Counted from the first letter of the stretch, positions 21,020-33,050 are shown. The stretch is 64,000 nucleotides of DNA from Symbiodinium natans (GCA_905221605.1 CAJNDS010002278.1:285364-349363); one strand, 5' to 3'. A program made the numbers and translations. Notes: generated by a model from the letters alone, not told the origin.

Positions 21020-21912
21020 GTGGTTTTTTGTCAGGGTTTCAAGTTGTCGTCCCTAAACCCTAAACCCTAAACCCTAAACCCTAAACCCTGTGCGGAAACG
21101 AGGGTTTTGGGATGTTTGGGCCCCTCCTAGGGTTCTGTGGTACTTCTGAGGGTCTTGAGGGCTTTGTGCGATTGTTACAGCAAGTTATGGGGGGGGGGGC
21201 TTATGGTTTTTTTTTTATCAAGGGAACTAGCGGGCTCATTGGGAGTATTAGGTCTTCATATGGCTCAACTAACCTCGTGCAGCAGGTTTGACTTAGGTAA
21301 CCCTACTGTTGGGTACGTAGAACCCATAGCCTACTTGGGAACTTCCGCGTGCCCGGCAACCAACTTATAACCTATAGTGCCCTGGTAATTCACTCACACG
21401 CCTGCTGGGAATCTTAGCACCACCTACTCGTCTGCACTCAGAGGTAAGATCGCCTCCAGCACGGACCCCAAGGGTAGGGTGTTTGCTTAGGAGCTCAAAG
21501 TAAGGCACCACAAGAAGCCCGCACCCATATACTTATGCCCCATAGTTTGGGGATGCTTGGGGCCAACCCTGGATCCTAGACCAATGCCTATACCCCACAC
21601 CCTAAGTTCAAAATCTTGTGAGCCTAAAACCCTAAATCTCCCGAAGACCCCACAATCCCACACCGAAATTTGTACTCCCACGGCAGGGTGACGTGTTTTG
21701 TGCTTTCTGAGCTTGAACTGCAGGGTTTCAAAGGGTCTGCTGTTCGTCCTCTATGTAGCCCCTCAGGAGGTCTTACAAGGTTCGGAGCTGTGAAGGGCTC
21801 ATAATCTGGTCTTATTATAGAGGCTTATAGAGCCTGAATTGGGCTCCAATCCCTAAACCCTAAACCCTAAACCCTACATGGGCTTGTAGGGTTCTGGGTT
21901 CTTGCGAGTGAG

Positions 21913-21984
21913 AAGGTGCATAGCGGCAGCCTGGCCTGCCAGGATGGCGCGCGAGAGCCCAGAAACGTCTCAACCATCTGGGGA
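21913..21984 (+). CDS. Putative micro-exon, SG-x2-C-x-D-G...W
   Basis: The acceptor GCGAGTGAG|A opens 24 codons in frame 0, starting KVHSGSLACQDG and ending STIWG, to a donor formed by a TTTAGGG tract (GGA|GTTTAGGG). A CCCTAAA tract lies about 40 bases upstream. This supplies the third cysteine and the tryptophan of the module begun at 20921. Confidence 0.5.
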
Positions 21985-22623
21985 GTTTAGGGTTTAGGGT
22001 TTAGGGTTTAGGGTTGAGGCACTGTCTTGATTCATGTTCCCCCGTAAGGGAGATTCTGGGGTGTGGGGCTTCTGGGGTAAAGTTTAGGGTTTTGGGGTTT
22101 CTGTGTAGCAGCGACAAGAGGGCACCCTTTAGAGTGACATCGGGCTGCCTCGGAAGACCTGGGCATGGAACTGGTTCGATACCAGGGATTGGGGCCTCGA
22201 GTTGTGGCAGATTTGAGTTCTGAGGGTTTGGTTTAGTTAGGGTTTAGGGCTTAGGGTTTAGGGTTTCGGGGTAAGGGCTTAGGGTTTAGGGTTCAGGGTT
22301 TAGGGTTTAGGAGCCTAGATGCCTCTGGACTTCCGGTGCATGCGCTTCCTTCAGGTGCTTCAAGAGTCGGCAATAATTTGGGGTTTAGGGTTTAGGGTTT
22401 AGGGTTTAGGGTTTAAGGTGATGGTAATGCAAGGTCGGCTTGTGCACACTTGGCACTCGGATAGGCATTGGTTTCAGGGAAGAGAAGCTCAGTAGTCGAG
22501 TGAACAGCACGCAGCCCTTCAGCCTGAAGCCCCAAACCCTAAACCCTAAACCCTAAACCCTAGTGCAACCTCGTCCCAGAGAGCCATGAGCTCCATAGGA
22601 AACTGCGCAAGAAAGTAATCTAA

Positions 22624-22753
22624 GGGTAATTACATGGTCCCATTAATCTGGCCCCTTACCTTCGTTAAAGGGCTCGGAGGTGCCTTTGAAGTTTATAGGG
22701 TAGATAAGGGGCCTCCTTTTGCGGGCCCATACCAAGGGACCATGAAACTACCC
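22624..22753. mobile_element. Family D element
   Basis: GGGTAATTACATGGTCCC and GGGACCATGAAACTACCC ends; about 130 bp, uninterrupted. Confidence 0.75.
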
Positions 22754-22989
22754 GAAGAAGTGAACCATGACACCCTAAACTGCTGATGCACCAGCTAGCC
22801 AGGAATGGCTTCTTCCGAAGTGTGTCCTTACCTCAAGCTGGCGTCGTTGTCTGGGATGTAGACCCAGACCCTTGGGAGGATCCCAAAAGTAGAACCCCCA
22901 AGTAGTACCCTGTACTGCTATTGGGTCATTCTTTGGAACCCTAAAATGGGATCTACCTTTTGCATCCTCCCAGAGGTTTGGGGAGGTCA

Positions 22990-23460
22990 AGGGTACCCTA
23001 AAGAACCCTAAACCAGAAACCCTGAAGTCTAACCCCCCTAGTCCTGGAGATGGGTTGGGAGGTGTGTAGGGCTAGACAGAGAGAGCCTGTGTCCTTTTGA
23101 AACTTTGCAATATGCAAGCTCACCATGTGAGGACCATTGGGGTGTAACCGAGTAAATTACCAGCAGTCATGATTTCGTCGGCATGTGTGTTTACCCGTGC
23201 ATCAAACTGGTACCTGCAATGCACTGTTATGCATGTGTTTTATAAACATTCGCAGCGGTGTTTTATAAAGCATCAGCAGCGCAGTTCCAAGCAAGGTAGA
23301 TGTTATTATAAAACATTCCCAACTTAGCTTGCTGCTCTGGGCATGAGAGCCTGCATGGAACATCCTACCTCAAGCAACTGATCTCCAAGGCGCCCGCAAG
23401 CTTCAATACCACGTGAATTCAGCAAGGTTCCCATGTGCTTTTTGACAAGGACTGCCCAGG
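22990..23460. other. Unique stretch without telomere-like repeat
   Basis: Nothing coding was recognised. TTTTATAAA occurs three times (about 23237, 23261, 23305), with GCAGCG nearby. It is one of the few stretches over 400 bp with no TTTAGGG units. Confidence 0.5.
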
Positions 23461-23730
23461 GTTTAGGGTTTAGGGCTTAGGGAAATTGAGGACGTTCCCT
23501 TAAACCAGAATAGACTGAGGAACCTGGCTTATACTTCTCGGGCAGTAGTATTCCAGAGCCCTCGACCTGAACTGGGTACCAATTCTGGAGTACCGGTAGA
23601 AGGTAGGTATGGAGATGTTTGAAAGGTGTATCCAGGAAACCCTAAACCCTAAACCCCAAACCCTAAACCCTAGACCCGAAACTTCCCTAAGCCGGAACCC
23701 CAAAAAGGTGTTTAAGCTGCCTTCTCTGAG

Positions 23731-23775
23731 GTGGAACTTGCGTGCAGCGGTGCGCCCGACGTACCTCACGCCGAG
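23731..23775 (+). CDS. Putative micro-exon, C-GAP start of the next module
   Basis: CCTTCTCTGAG|G opens VELACSGAPDVPHAE in frame 0. A GA donor (GAG|GAGGGC), a type known in dinoflagellates, lets it join 25533 as HAE|ASGSLC. The ordinary GT ten bases later would break frame. A second reading frame of the same island also shows C-x3-C, so the frame is not certain. Confidence 0.38.
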
Positions 23776-25258
23776 GAGGGCTGCGGTGGACCTCTAGGGT
23801 TCAGGGTTCAGGGTTCAGGGTTCAGGGTTTAGGGTTTAGGGTTTAGGGTTTAGGGTTTAGGGTTTAGGGTTCCTGGATATACCTTTCAAACGACCTCTCC
23901 GTTTCGGGTTTAACGTCTAGGGCCAAGGGCTGAGAGGTTGTTTGTGGGTGGTTGCAAGAAGTAGCGCTTAGGGTTTAGGGTTAGGGTTTAGGGCATAGTA
24001 TAGGGTATAGGGTATAGGGTTTAGGGTTTAGGGTGGGTTTGGGTCTTCGGGTTTTGGGTTGTGCGTAGACCCTGAGCAGGTAATCTGTTCAAGCCCCATA
24101 AAGCTCCCAAAGGCCAACCTCTTACCCCCTATGAACTCGGCTAGTAAGTTGGAACCCGAAACATCTCACAACATTTTAGGCTCTTCAGGAGCTTCAGCAT
24201 CTGCGGGGCCTAGAGCTTAGGAAAGCTGAAGGCCTTCGAATTTTGGTGTTTGGTTGGGGCTTGGGGTGTAGAGTTGGGTGAAGAGACTTGTGTGGCTCCA
24301 AGGGGAGGGAAGAACGGAACACCGAAGCTGGGCATACCTACTTGGGATCCCTATAACTTCTAACCCTAAACCCTACATAACCCTAAACCCTTTTAGGGGC
24401 TCTTATTGTGAGGGGGTTTTGGTTTTCTGGGGTCTATCAGTAGGGGCCCCCTTTTTTTTTTTCGTAAACCACATGGTGCCTTGCCTGCAGGACCTGGGCC
24501 ATTGCAAGAATAGCGTGGGCGCCTCGGCATGCCTGGCCTTTTCCAGGGCCAGCGACCCTCTCATCTGACTCTAGGATGCCCAGTAGTGCCCCTATTCCCT
24601 TTTTTGGGGGGGCTTAGGTTCCCTTAGAAACCCCTTCAGGTAATGAAAGGGGCAGGTAAAAGGGGCAGGTTGTTTACTCCTAGGTTTTCGAACAGCCTAA
24701 AAAAACATTGCGTTGTTTGGTGGGTGCGGCACATGTAACCCCGCGTTTTTCATGCTTTGAGCATCCGTGATGCCCCCCGTGCCGTGCTTGGCTGGTTTGA
24801 AACCACCTGTTTAGGGTTGGGGTTTTATCGGGGAGCGTGAGAATAGAGATATCACAGCACGAGTTGAGGCTTCTTTGTTGCCGTCAACCGTCAACGGAAT
24901 TTTTCCTTTGGACCCTCTCTACACGTGGCTCCCTTTGGCAGTGATGGCAACGGGAACAATCGTTGCATGCGAACCCTAAACCCTAAAAACTAAACGCTAA
25001 AACCCTAAACCCTAAACCCCAACCCTAAACCCTTAACCCTTAACCCTAAACCCCAAACCCTAAACCCTAAACCCTAAACCCTAAACCCGAACCTGAAAGC
25101 CCTCCAGCAACTTGAAACTGGAAACATGCTTGAGCTACACCAACTGTAGGGCAGGGGGTTCGGCTCCCGTTTATGCGCCTCCTGCAACCAAAGAAGGGCA
25201 CTGAAGGGCGTTTCCCCCCCCCCCCAGGTGACTCTGAGATCTTTGGGATCTAGAGCAG

Positions 25259-25321
25259 AACGTTTAGGGTTTAGGGTTTAGGGTTTAGGGTTTAGGGTTT
25301 AGGGTTTAGGGTTTAGGGTTG
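25259..25321 (+). repeat. TTTAGGG tract
   Basis: Eight to nine perfect units following a C run at about 25217. Confidence 0.95.
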
Positions 25322-25532
25322 TCTTGATTGGTCACGTTCTCTGTTCAAGCTCCTGAGTTGCAATCCTAGCTCGCAAGGTGCAGCTGGGACGGTCATAACC
25401 AGCACACCTCGCCAAACCCCTACAATCTTCACGTCCCCAGGCCGGAGTCCCCCGCACTGCACACCCCTAAATTTTCCGAAGCCCTAAACCCTAATCCCTG
25501 ATTCCCAAACCCTAAATCCTGGCATCTTGCAG

Positions 25533-25617
25533 GCGTCCGGGTCCCTCTGCAGTATCGACTGCCAGCAAGGCTACGTCAGGCTCGGCCCGAATCACGGGAA
25601 CTACCAGGGGAGCGAAG
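25533..25617 (+). CDS. Putative micro-exon with C-x3-C-x2-GY and clear splice sites
   Basis: GGCATCTTGCAG|G and GAAG|GTCATG bound 28 open codons plus one base, beginning ASGSLCSIDCQQGYVRLG. CCCTAAA-type sequence lies just before and TTTAGGG just after. Both borders look canonical without special pleading, making this one of the best islands. Confidence 0.5.
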
Positions 25618-25671
25618 GTCATGCTACCTCGGGTTTAGGGTTTAGCGAACTTCAGGGTTAAGTGTTTTTTT

Positions 25672-25787
25672 TTACATGGTACCTTAGTAGGGTCCGCTGC
25701 CTTCTTTAAAGGGTTCTGAAGCAGGGGCCCTTGAGTTTAATCGGGTATATAAGGGGTTTATAAAGGGGCCCCATCATGTAGCTACGC
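25672..25787. mobile_element. Family D element, diverged
   Basis: TTACATGGTACCTTAGTAGG and GGGGCCCCATCATGTAGC ends, with interior AAAGGGTTCTGAAGCAGGGG. Confidence 0.6.
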
Positions 25788-26416
25788 GAAAAATCTGGGG
25801 AAGTAGAATTGGCTCTGCAATGCAAAACGATTCATGGGCAATTTGTTGAACAGCATGGCAACATGATTAACATTGCCACAGGAAGACATGAAGTCTGGAG
25901 CACAGGTCGCAGATGTTTCAATCCTAGTTCCTATCTCTCACCTGACAAAGCAATCACCACCAGTTCAGCAAGCCTCCTTTCCTAGCATCATGCTTCCTTG
26001 CTTTGGGCACTTGTGCTCTTCCTTTCGTGGGCGTGCGTAGGTAGAAGGCGAAAAATTTAAGGGCTACAGCACAGCATTTAAACTTGTCGCAACACGGCTG
26101 CAATGCTTTGCCTGTTTTTCCTACGTCAACGACTTGAGGTGTCCTGTCAATCCTCCGCCCTAAAGTAGATAGGCCTTGGGATATTTCATATTTTCCCTTA
26201 TCGGGTTTGAGAGGATGATCATATCTAGGGATATTTTTCAAAGGGTGTAAAGGGCCATCCTAGTACACTTAAGCGTTAAACCTTGTCTGCACACGAACAC
26301 ATGTCTGCAATGTTTGGGGTGTACTTTGCTGTACGTAGCTTTCTGACTGGTGGAACAAGGAGCAGTTCACACTGAAGCTTCGAAGCCCCACCCGAACCCC
26401 AAAATCGAATACCCCG
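25788..26416. other. Unique stretch, one shared fragment
   Basis: No gene recognised. The fragment with TATTTTCCCTTATCGGGTTTG and GGATATTTTTCA (26180-26245) recurs, diverged, at 38490-38545, so it is probably part of another element. Confidence 0.45.
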
Positions 26417-26478
26417 GTTTAGGGTTTAGGGTTTAGGGTTTAGGGTTTAGGGTTTAGGGTTTAGGGTTTAGGGTTTAG
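26417..26478 (+). repeat. TTTAGGG tract
   Basis: Eight to nine perfect units. Confidence 0.95.
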
Positions 26479-26533
26479 TACGATACCCTCAAGCCTCAAA
26501 TTCCTTCCGACGCCCACAGTCACTCATGTGCAG

Positions 26534-26576
26534 AACATTCAGGACTGGAGACATCGAGTGCCGGCAAGGGGCCTGG
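26534..26576 (+). CDS. Putative micro-exon, C-x2-GAW
   Basis: ATGTGCAG|A is followed by one base and 14 codons, TFRTGDIECRQGAW, then GT (TGG|GTGCTG). It gives the C-x2-G-x-W end expected after the GY exon at 25533, but the phase does not fit that exon directly, so an exon or another splice site may be missing. Confidence 0.35.
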
Positions 26577-27535
26577 GTGCTGACCCGAGACCGGGATGTT
26601 CTCCTTTGTTTCATCTATTGGGGGCCAGCTGTCCCCCCCAAAATACCCGCAGTGATGCCATTGTTTTAGGTACCGCAGGACTTCCCTTCGCCTCATATGC
26701 CCACGCTAGAGAGGACCCCGAAACCCAAAGAGGGTGAATGCCAAGGGTTGCTGCTGAGCGAGGGTTTAGGGTTTAGGGTTTGGGGTTTAGGGAGCGGTTT
26801 TGCTCAGTACGATAGACTCCCACATGCTACATTCTTGCAGTGCACATCTCATTGCCAGTGTACCCTAAACCCTAATCCCTGAACCCTAAACCCTAAACAC
26901 CCTAAACCCTAAAAACCCTAAACCCTAGCGTTGTTTGTCATAGCTTCCTCCTATAAGTTCCAGTGCGCTTAACCGGTGCAACTCGTTGCGTGTCTGCCTG
27001 TGGTCAGATGTCGAGCGCCCTACAGAGCACTCGCCGTTGCCTCCTCTGTTGGCTCAAAAAAGCATAGCGTAGCGTAGTCTGCCGAGTCCGTGTGAGCAAA
27101 GTACTTGCGGGACCCAGCTAGTGAGTTCAACAGGCAAGGAGCTTCAAGCAATTCCAAGTTTGTTCTACTGTTCGGGTTTAGGGTTTAGGGTACATTCTGT
27201 CCATCATGAGGCCTCATTTAGCTGCAGGTACAGAACATGCCGCAGTCCTGAACGCCAGAGCATTCGTGCTGCCTTAAAGCAGGTTAGACGGTTAGCTCCT
27301 AGAAGCTTCCCTAAACCCTAAACCCTAAATAAACCCTTCTCACCGTCGTTGGCGGCTGCTTCCTCTGCTTCCTGCAACCACGGCTCCATCATGGCTTCAC
27401 GTCTTGCTCAGAGCCCCTTGTCAGATTTGGGGGTTTACGAAAATACTAGGTGGACTTTGCTACAACTTTCTCACTTTATAAGTTTAGGGTTCCTCTAATT
27501 CCATATTAAGGGAGCTACAAGTTAAACTTTTATTG

Positions 27536-27660
27536 GGGGGCTTAAGAGCAACCAAGAACAGGGTACCCCAATATAGACCCCCAATTACGAGGATTCGCTT
27601 CTGATCAGGACCCCAATAAGGCACCCGATTATTTCGGAAACCCCCTTTTCTCCCGAAGAC
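27536..27660. mobile_element. Family I-like copy, diverged
   Basis: CAATATAGACCCCCAATTACG, AGGACCCCAATAAGGC and TTCGGAAACCCCC match family I interiors and the right end; the left end is poor. Confidence 0.45.
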
Positions 27661-28596
27661 TGATCCTTGCAAGCTTTCGTACGCTTTTGTCTTCCTAGTG
27701 GCCAAAAGCGCCGTGCGTAAAAGCTCGTGCATTTGCAGGTGACAGATGTTAAATATGGCGTTCAACCTGATTAGCAAGCACACCGTCATACCCTGCCCTG
27801 GACCCCCCAAAGTATCCGCAAAAGTGGGCTCAAACCCAAAAAACAATCAGCAGGCATCCAGTACAGGCTACTACGGTGTGCAATATTGAGGTCCACGCAT
27901 AGGCAAGCTTCATCACGGCAGCGTGTAGGTGCAGGGCTCAGTAACAGAAGATGGTGTTCAGGATCAGGGGGTGTCCCGAAACCCTAAACCCTAAACCCTA
28001 AACCCTCTCTTAACAACTCAGGGTTCGATCCTAATGGCTCGCCAGTAGGCTCTGACGACTTTAGAGCTTTCTTTGCGGCAGGTAAGCTGAAGCACCCCGG
28101 TCACGACCTGCACCACTACAGTTCCTAAGAAACAGCTAGAATTACGATTTTTGCTGGGGTTCCAAGTTCAGTATAGAAGTTCCTAAGTTCCTAAGTTCGG
28201 AGGCTCCAACGTTCGTAAGTCCGTACAGTAAACTCAGCAAACGCCCAAAACTTGGAACACCACTATGCTCATACCCCAAGAGGGTTCCGAAACTGGAATC
28301 CCAGCACTAGTCGTGTTTAAGCAATGTTCTAACTTTCTGGGGTTGACTGTAAGTTAAATTGGAGGCTCTCAAGCATTCAGGATCAGCTCTAGGGGCCCCC
28401 CCAAAATCCTGGAATCTCAAGGCTCCAGCCCCCGAAGATCGCGAAGAAGCAAGCCGCGAAGTGGCCCGAACTCCAAACCCGACACCCCAAACCCCAAACC
28501 CTAAACCCCAAGCCCTAAGCCCTAAACCCTAAGCCCTAAACCCTAAACCCTAAACCCTAAACCTTCAGATGCCTCCCCCAAGCCTCAGCAGCCCAG

Positions 28597-28649
28597 GTTT
28601 GCTTTGGCTTACCTTGCACTCTGCTGCACTGGCGCACCGACTGCAACAG
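28597..28649 (+). CDS. Weak putative micro-exon, cysteine-rich in frame 0
   Basis: AGCAGCCCAG|G to CAACAG|GTGGAC bounds 17 codons, VCFGLPCTLLHWRTDCN, plus two bases. Another frame is also open and holds CTGAP, similar to CSGAP at 23731. Splice borders are good; the frame is undecided. Confidence 0.27.
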
Positions 28650-28726
28650 GTGGACGCGCTGCAGGCCGCTGGGCCCTGAACCCTAGACCCCTAAGCCCGC
28701 CTAAGCCCTTACCCCCCCTCCCCCCC

Positions 28727-28746
28727 CCCCCCCCCCCCCCCCACAC

Positions 28747-28794
<48 letters not shown>

Positions 28795-28850
28795 ATATAT
28801 ATACATATATATATATGTGTATATATATATATATGTATTATATATAAATA
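28727..28850. repeat. C run, A run and (TA)n block
   Basis: About 20 C, then CACA and about 18 A, then (TA)n with TGTG interruptions. Confidence 0.95.
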
Positions 28851-29629
28851 GAAATCCTTGGCCTGCCTAAACCCCTAAGTCCAAAATTCCGAGAGTCCTG
28901 AAGCACCACCGCCGCAAACAAGGGCTTCGGTTTTCTCCTCTGTCTTCCTGAATTTTCACTGGTTGAGGTTCGGGAAACCAAAACGAACCTTAGGAGCTAA
29001 CCCCCCAAACCCTGAAGCCCCATTTTAAACCCTAAATCCCCAAGCCCTAGATCCCCAAACCTAAACAGCAGTTGTCGCCTTCATCTTCCTTCATCCAGTT
29101 GTCTTGCTTTGAGTGTTCAGGGTGTTTCGGGTTCTAGGGTGTAGGGTTTTAGGGGTTGGGTGTTGCGGTTTAGGGTCGGGGTTTGTGGTGTTGCGGTTTC
29201 GGGTTCAGGGCTTCGGGTTTGTGGGTTTAGGATTTTCGGTTTTGCAGTTGTTGATTTCGTTTGCGTCTTGGGAGTTCGAAGCTTCACCACTGATGTCTTC
29301 GACGAGGAGCCCATACACCCGCCACTTGCAACCCTACGGTGCGCCCCTCCTAGCCCTCTAGGAGTACAAGCCCTTTAGCCTTCCTTCCCCAACAGTCACC
29401 CTAAACCCTAAACCCTAAACCCCAAACCCAAATCCTGAACCCTAAACCTAAACCCTGAACCCTAGATCCTAGCCTAAACCCCGACCAGGGAGCTGGTACT
29501 GGGGAGTCTCCCCCAAGCCAAGAAGAGCAGGCCAAGGCAGGACCGGTTTGTTGGTGGGGAGGCTTTGGGGGCTTTGGGGTTTAGGGTTTAGGATTAAGGG
29601 TTGAGGGTTTAGGGTTTAGGAGCAGTTAG

Positions 29630-29728
29630 CTTTACCTGGGGTCGTATGCCCTGTACTGCCATAATTTCTAGTAAGGTATCTGAACTAGTTATAAGCCCTT
29701 TGAGGGTTAATTTGGTCCCCTAGGTAAA
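29630..29728. mobile_element. Family F element (compact copy)
   Basis: TTACCTGGGGTC at the left pairs with GGTCCCCTAGGTAA at the right. Interior GTACTGCCATAA and GGTTAATTTGG match the family. Confidence 0.55.
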
Positions 29729-30382
29729 TACCCTAAACACCCCAAACCTAGCGTTCTCACAAGACCTCGAGGCCTCCCAGCGTTTCTTGCAAGATCTTAG
29801 AGTTCGAGGTCTCGATAGGGATACTTGGCATGACCCCCACGTCCACCTTAAAGGAACCCCCCCCCCCCCCCCCCGAAACCCTGAACCGTAAACCCTTGAC
29901 CCTCAAAACCCCAAATCGCCAGAAGTTCAACCCAGACCAGAATCTCACGTGCACCTTAAGCCCTAAACCCTAAATCTTGAACCCTAAACCCTAAATCTTG
30001 GACAACCCGGTGGGCTGTTTAGCATAGGGTTTCTGTTTCGGAGGCATACGATCTCACGAACCATTTACTTGTCTCAAAAACTATTCCATCATGTTCAGGA
30101 ACTGTCTCAACATCCTTGGTCCGTGATTTTTCCAGAGTTTGCGACTCGAGGTTGGAACGGTTCGGAACGGTTTCGGAACGGGTTCAAGAGTTGGCGTGCC
30201 GAGGTGTTGCAAGGTCAGAACGGTTCGGAACAACTTCAGGGCAAGTAGATCCCGAAAACATGCAAATAGTTTCAATAGCCATGTTCCTGCAACAGATACA
30301 CAGCCCACCGGGTAGCCCAACCTAAATCCTAAACACTAAACCCTAAACCCTACATAGTTCTGCAAGCCCCGAAACTCGCCAG

Positions 30383-30484
30383 GAGTTCTTCCAGTGCACG
30401 CGGCAGTGCCGATGGTTCTTTGGCTTCTTCGACCTCCGTGTGGTTGGGGCCAAGACGGACTGGAAGGCCTGCTTTCCCGCCCCA
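30383..30484 (+). CDS. Putative exon, C-x3-C...W...CFP
   Basis: ACTCGCCAG|G opens a cysteine-bearing frame of about 34 codons starting EFFQCTRQCRWFFGFF and later TDWKACFPAPD, running up to a CCCCAAA tract. The right border is unclear; GC at 30468-30469 (AAG|GCCTGC) is one option. Confidence 0.35.
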
Positions 30485-30582
30485 GACCCCAAACCCCAAG
30501 CCCTAAACCCCAAGCCCTAAACCCCAAACCCTAAACCCCAAACCCTGTTCCTACCGGAAAAGCCCTCTTAAACTCCTCCAGC

Positions 30583-30700
30583 CTGGAAGGTTCATGGTAC
30601 TTATTAACCAAGTATAACTGCACTTACAACCATGTTGGGGCACTTAAGGGGCTTCTGATTGGTTAATCAGACCCTAAACCCTAAACCCTGAACCTCCAAG
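30583..30700. mobile_element. Family G element with CCCTAAA before its right end
   Basis: CTGGAAGGTTCATGGTACTT and GAACCTCCAAG ends; ATTAACC at the left pairs with GGTTAAT at the right. Two to three CCCTAAA units sit just inside the right end. Confidence 0.65.
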
Positions 30701-30738
30701 CAGCCTTGAAGGTGTTCCATGGCTGGACGAAGTGTCAG

Positions 30739-30783
30739 TGCTTCCGCGACTCGGCAAATGCTGCACCCCCAAGCCACAGAGAA
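30739..30783 (+). CDS. Weak putative micro-exon before a GTAGGG donor
   Basis: AAGTGTCAG|T to GAGAA|GTAGGGTTT is a 45-nt GC-rich island, open as CFRDSANAAPPSHRE or, shifted, as LGKCCTPKPQR. The borders are plausible, but length and frame ambiguity limit confidence. Confidence 0.2.
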
Positions 30784-30819
30784 GTAGGGTTTAGGGTTAA
30801 GGGTTTAAGGTTCAGGGTT

Positions 30820-31080
30820 TAGGGTTTTAGGGTTTTAGGGTTTTAGGGTTTTAGGGTTTTAGGGTTTTAGGGTTTTAGGGTTTTAGGGTTTTAGGGTTTT
30901 AGCGTTTTAGGGTTTTCGGGTTTTAGGGTTTTAGGGTTTTAGGGTTTTAGGGTTTTAGGGTTTTAGGTTTTTAGGGTTTTAGGGTTTTAGGGTTTTAGGG
31001 CTTTAGGGCTTTAGGGTTTTAGGGTTTTAGGGTTTTAGGGTTTTAGGGTTTTAGGGTTTTAGGGTTTTAGGGTTTTAGGG
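30820..31080 (+). repeat. TTTTAGGG octamer array
   Basis: About 32 units of TTTTAGGG, the unit known from Chlamydomonas telomeres, with rare variants (TTTTAGCG, TTTTCGGG). It follows a short heptamer stretch at 30786-30820 and returns to TTTGGGG at the right. Confidence 0.97.
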
Positions 31081-31084
31081 TTTG

Positions 31085-31330
31085 GGGCTAAGGGGCTTAG
31101 GGAAGAGTCGCACCTTGGAGCTGTATCTCAGCTCCAGGTTCACAGCTTGCAAAACAATCCTCTGTAGTGCTTTACTGTAACTTTAGATCCTTAGCCTTTT
31201 TGGTTTATTGGGTTTCTTAATGAGGCAGCTGAACATTAAATTTGTAGCTACCCTTCTGAGTGCAGCCAAGAATCGGGTTCCTTTGGGGGGTTGATTGTGT
31301 GTCTATACGGATCATACAGCCCCGAATCGC
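31085..31330. other. Unique stretch sharing a fragment with 41885-41935
   Basis: GATCCTTAGCCTTTTTGG followed by TTTATT occurs at about 31186 and 41900. No gene was recognised. Confidence 0.5.
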
Positions 31331-31442
31331 GATTTGGGGGCTTCCGAAAACAGGGACTACCTTATTGGGGTCCTTTTCCAAAGGGATCCTACTACTTGGG
31401 GGTCTATGTTAGGGGTCCGTTTTTTTCGTAAACCCCCATTTG
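31331..31442. mobile_element. Family I element
   Basis: GATTTGGGGGCTTCCGAAAAC and TTTTCGTAAACCCCCATTTG ends; GGGGTCC and GGGGGTCTATGTTAGG inside. Confidence 0.65.
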
Positions 31443-32060
31443 GGCTCCTTTGAAGTCGCGCTGGGCTCCGATATCGCGAAGCCAGGCGAAGAGCCTGTAA
31501 GCTATGGCTTGGTGTGTTTTTGAGGCTGTTGAAACAATGCTGCACTCGATATGTTTCTCTCCCCGCCCATGCTCCCTAACATCCACGAATCCACGAAGAG
31601 AATACGACTAGTTCTACCCTTAAATCCCCTACATCCTAAACACGAAGCCCTAACCCCTAAACCCTACATGAGAATATGTAGCATATCAGGTGGTGAAGCC
31701 GAGCTTGAAAAGCTTCAGACGTTGGCTTGGGTTTCGGGACTATAGGGTCTTGGGTTGCGGTTTAAAGGGTTTATATCGGGCCGGAAGCTAGTATCAAGTT
31801 GGGGTTGTGGGTTTTGGGTTTGGGGCTTAATCTCAGTCCCTAGAACCCAAGAGCCCTTAACAAGGATGTAGGGCACGAAGTCCTCAGGCCCAAAACCCGA
31901 AAGCACCCCTAAACCCTAATCCCTAAACCCCAAACCCCAAACCCCAAACCCTAAACCCTAAACCCTAAACCCTAAACCCTAAACCCTAAACCCTACATCA
32001 CATGGCCGGAGGACTCCAGGGGCCATCTGATGCCGACGGGAGCCCTCTTGGCTTGAGTTC

Positions 32061-32205
32061 GGAGTTCAGGGTTCAGGGTTCAGGGTTTAGGGTTTAGGGT
32101 TTAGGGTTTAGGGTTTAGGGTTTAGGGTTTAGGGTTTAGGGTTTAGGGTTTAGGGTTTAGGGTTTGAGTTTAGGGTTTGAGTTTTGGGGTTTAGGGTTTG
32201 GGGCC
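32061..32205 (+). repeat. TTTAGGG tract
   Basis: TTCAGGG units then about 13 perfect TTTAGGG units, then TTTGAG variants. Confidence 0.95.
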
Positions 32206-33050
32206 TTGACCCTGAACCCTTAGTGTGTAGGGCTCCAGGGGTAGTCAGTATGAGACCCCTTGTTAGGATCCTGATTAGAGGATCTGCAAAAAATATGTCT
32301 TGAGTTTCCCAAGGTAGGGTTTACGGGAAAGTTGTTGGGTGTAGGGTATAGCGACGATAGAGTTAGGAGTTCGGTGAGGTTCAGGGTCTGGAGTTTCAGA
32401 GTTCGTTGTATCTTTCAGGGGCCAGGTAGAATCTTGGATGTTTAAGGGTGGTTTGAAGAAGAGCCGTTTCGGGTCTAGGGTTTAGGGTTTGGCGTTTGGG
32501 GTTTGGGGTTTGCGGTTTGCGTGGCCATCGGGTCATCGTCCGAGGTGTCGAGGTGCTGCCCGTAGTTCCGCGCTTCTCCGTGCCGGCCCTGGGAGGGTTT
32601 AGGGTTGAGGGTTTAGGGTTTAGGGTTTAGGGTTTAGGGTGGTTTAGGGTTTAGGGTTTGGGTTCAGGGTTTAGGGTTCAGGGTTCAGGGTTCAGGGTTT
32701 AGGGTTTTGGGTTTGGGGTTTTCGGTTTCGGGGGTTTGTTTGCAGTTCTTAGCGATTTGTCGAGCAGCGTCGAAACCTTGGAAGAGTTGTACACGTTCTG
32801 TTCTGGGAAAGAGGGACCTTTTTTTTGCGCAGAGGTGCCAAATGTTTCAGGGGGTAGACAAGATGTTAGGGTCACACACAGAACAGAGACACTCACGCAT
32901 ATAGAGGGCAGTAGAAGTGCTTAGATTTATTTGATTGTTGATCACTGGCTGTTCGCGGTGGAGATGTCATTGCATTGTCTTTCGCAAGTGGCATTGCGGA
33001 GTACCGACCACAGCCCTAGCTAAGCTCTGTGTAAGTTCAGGAAACAACCT

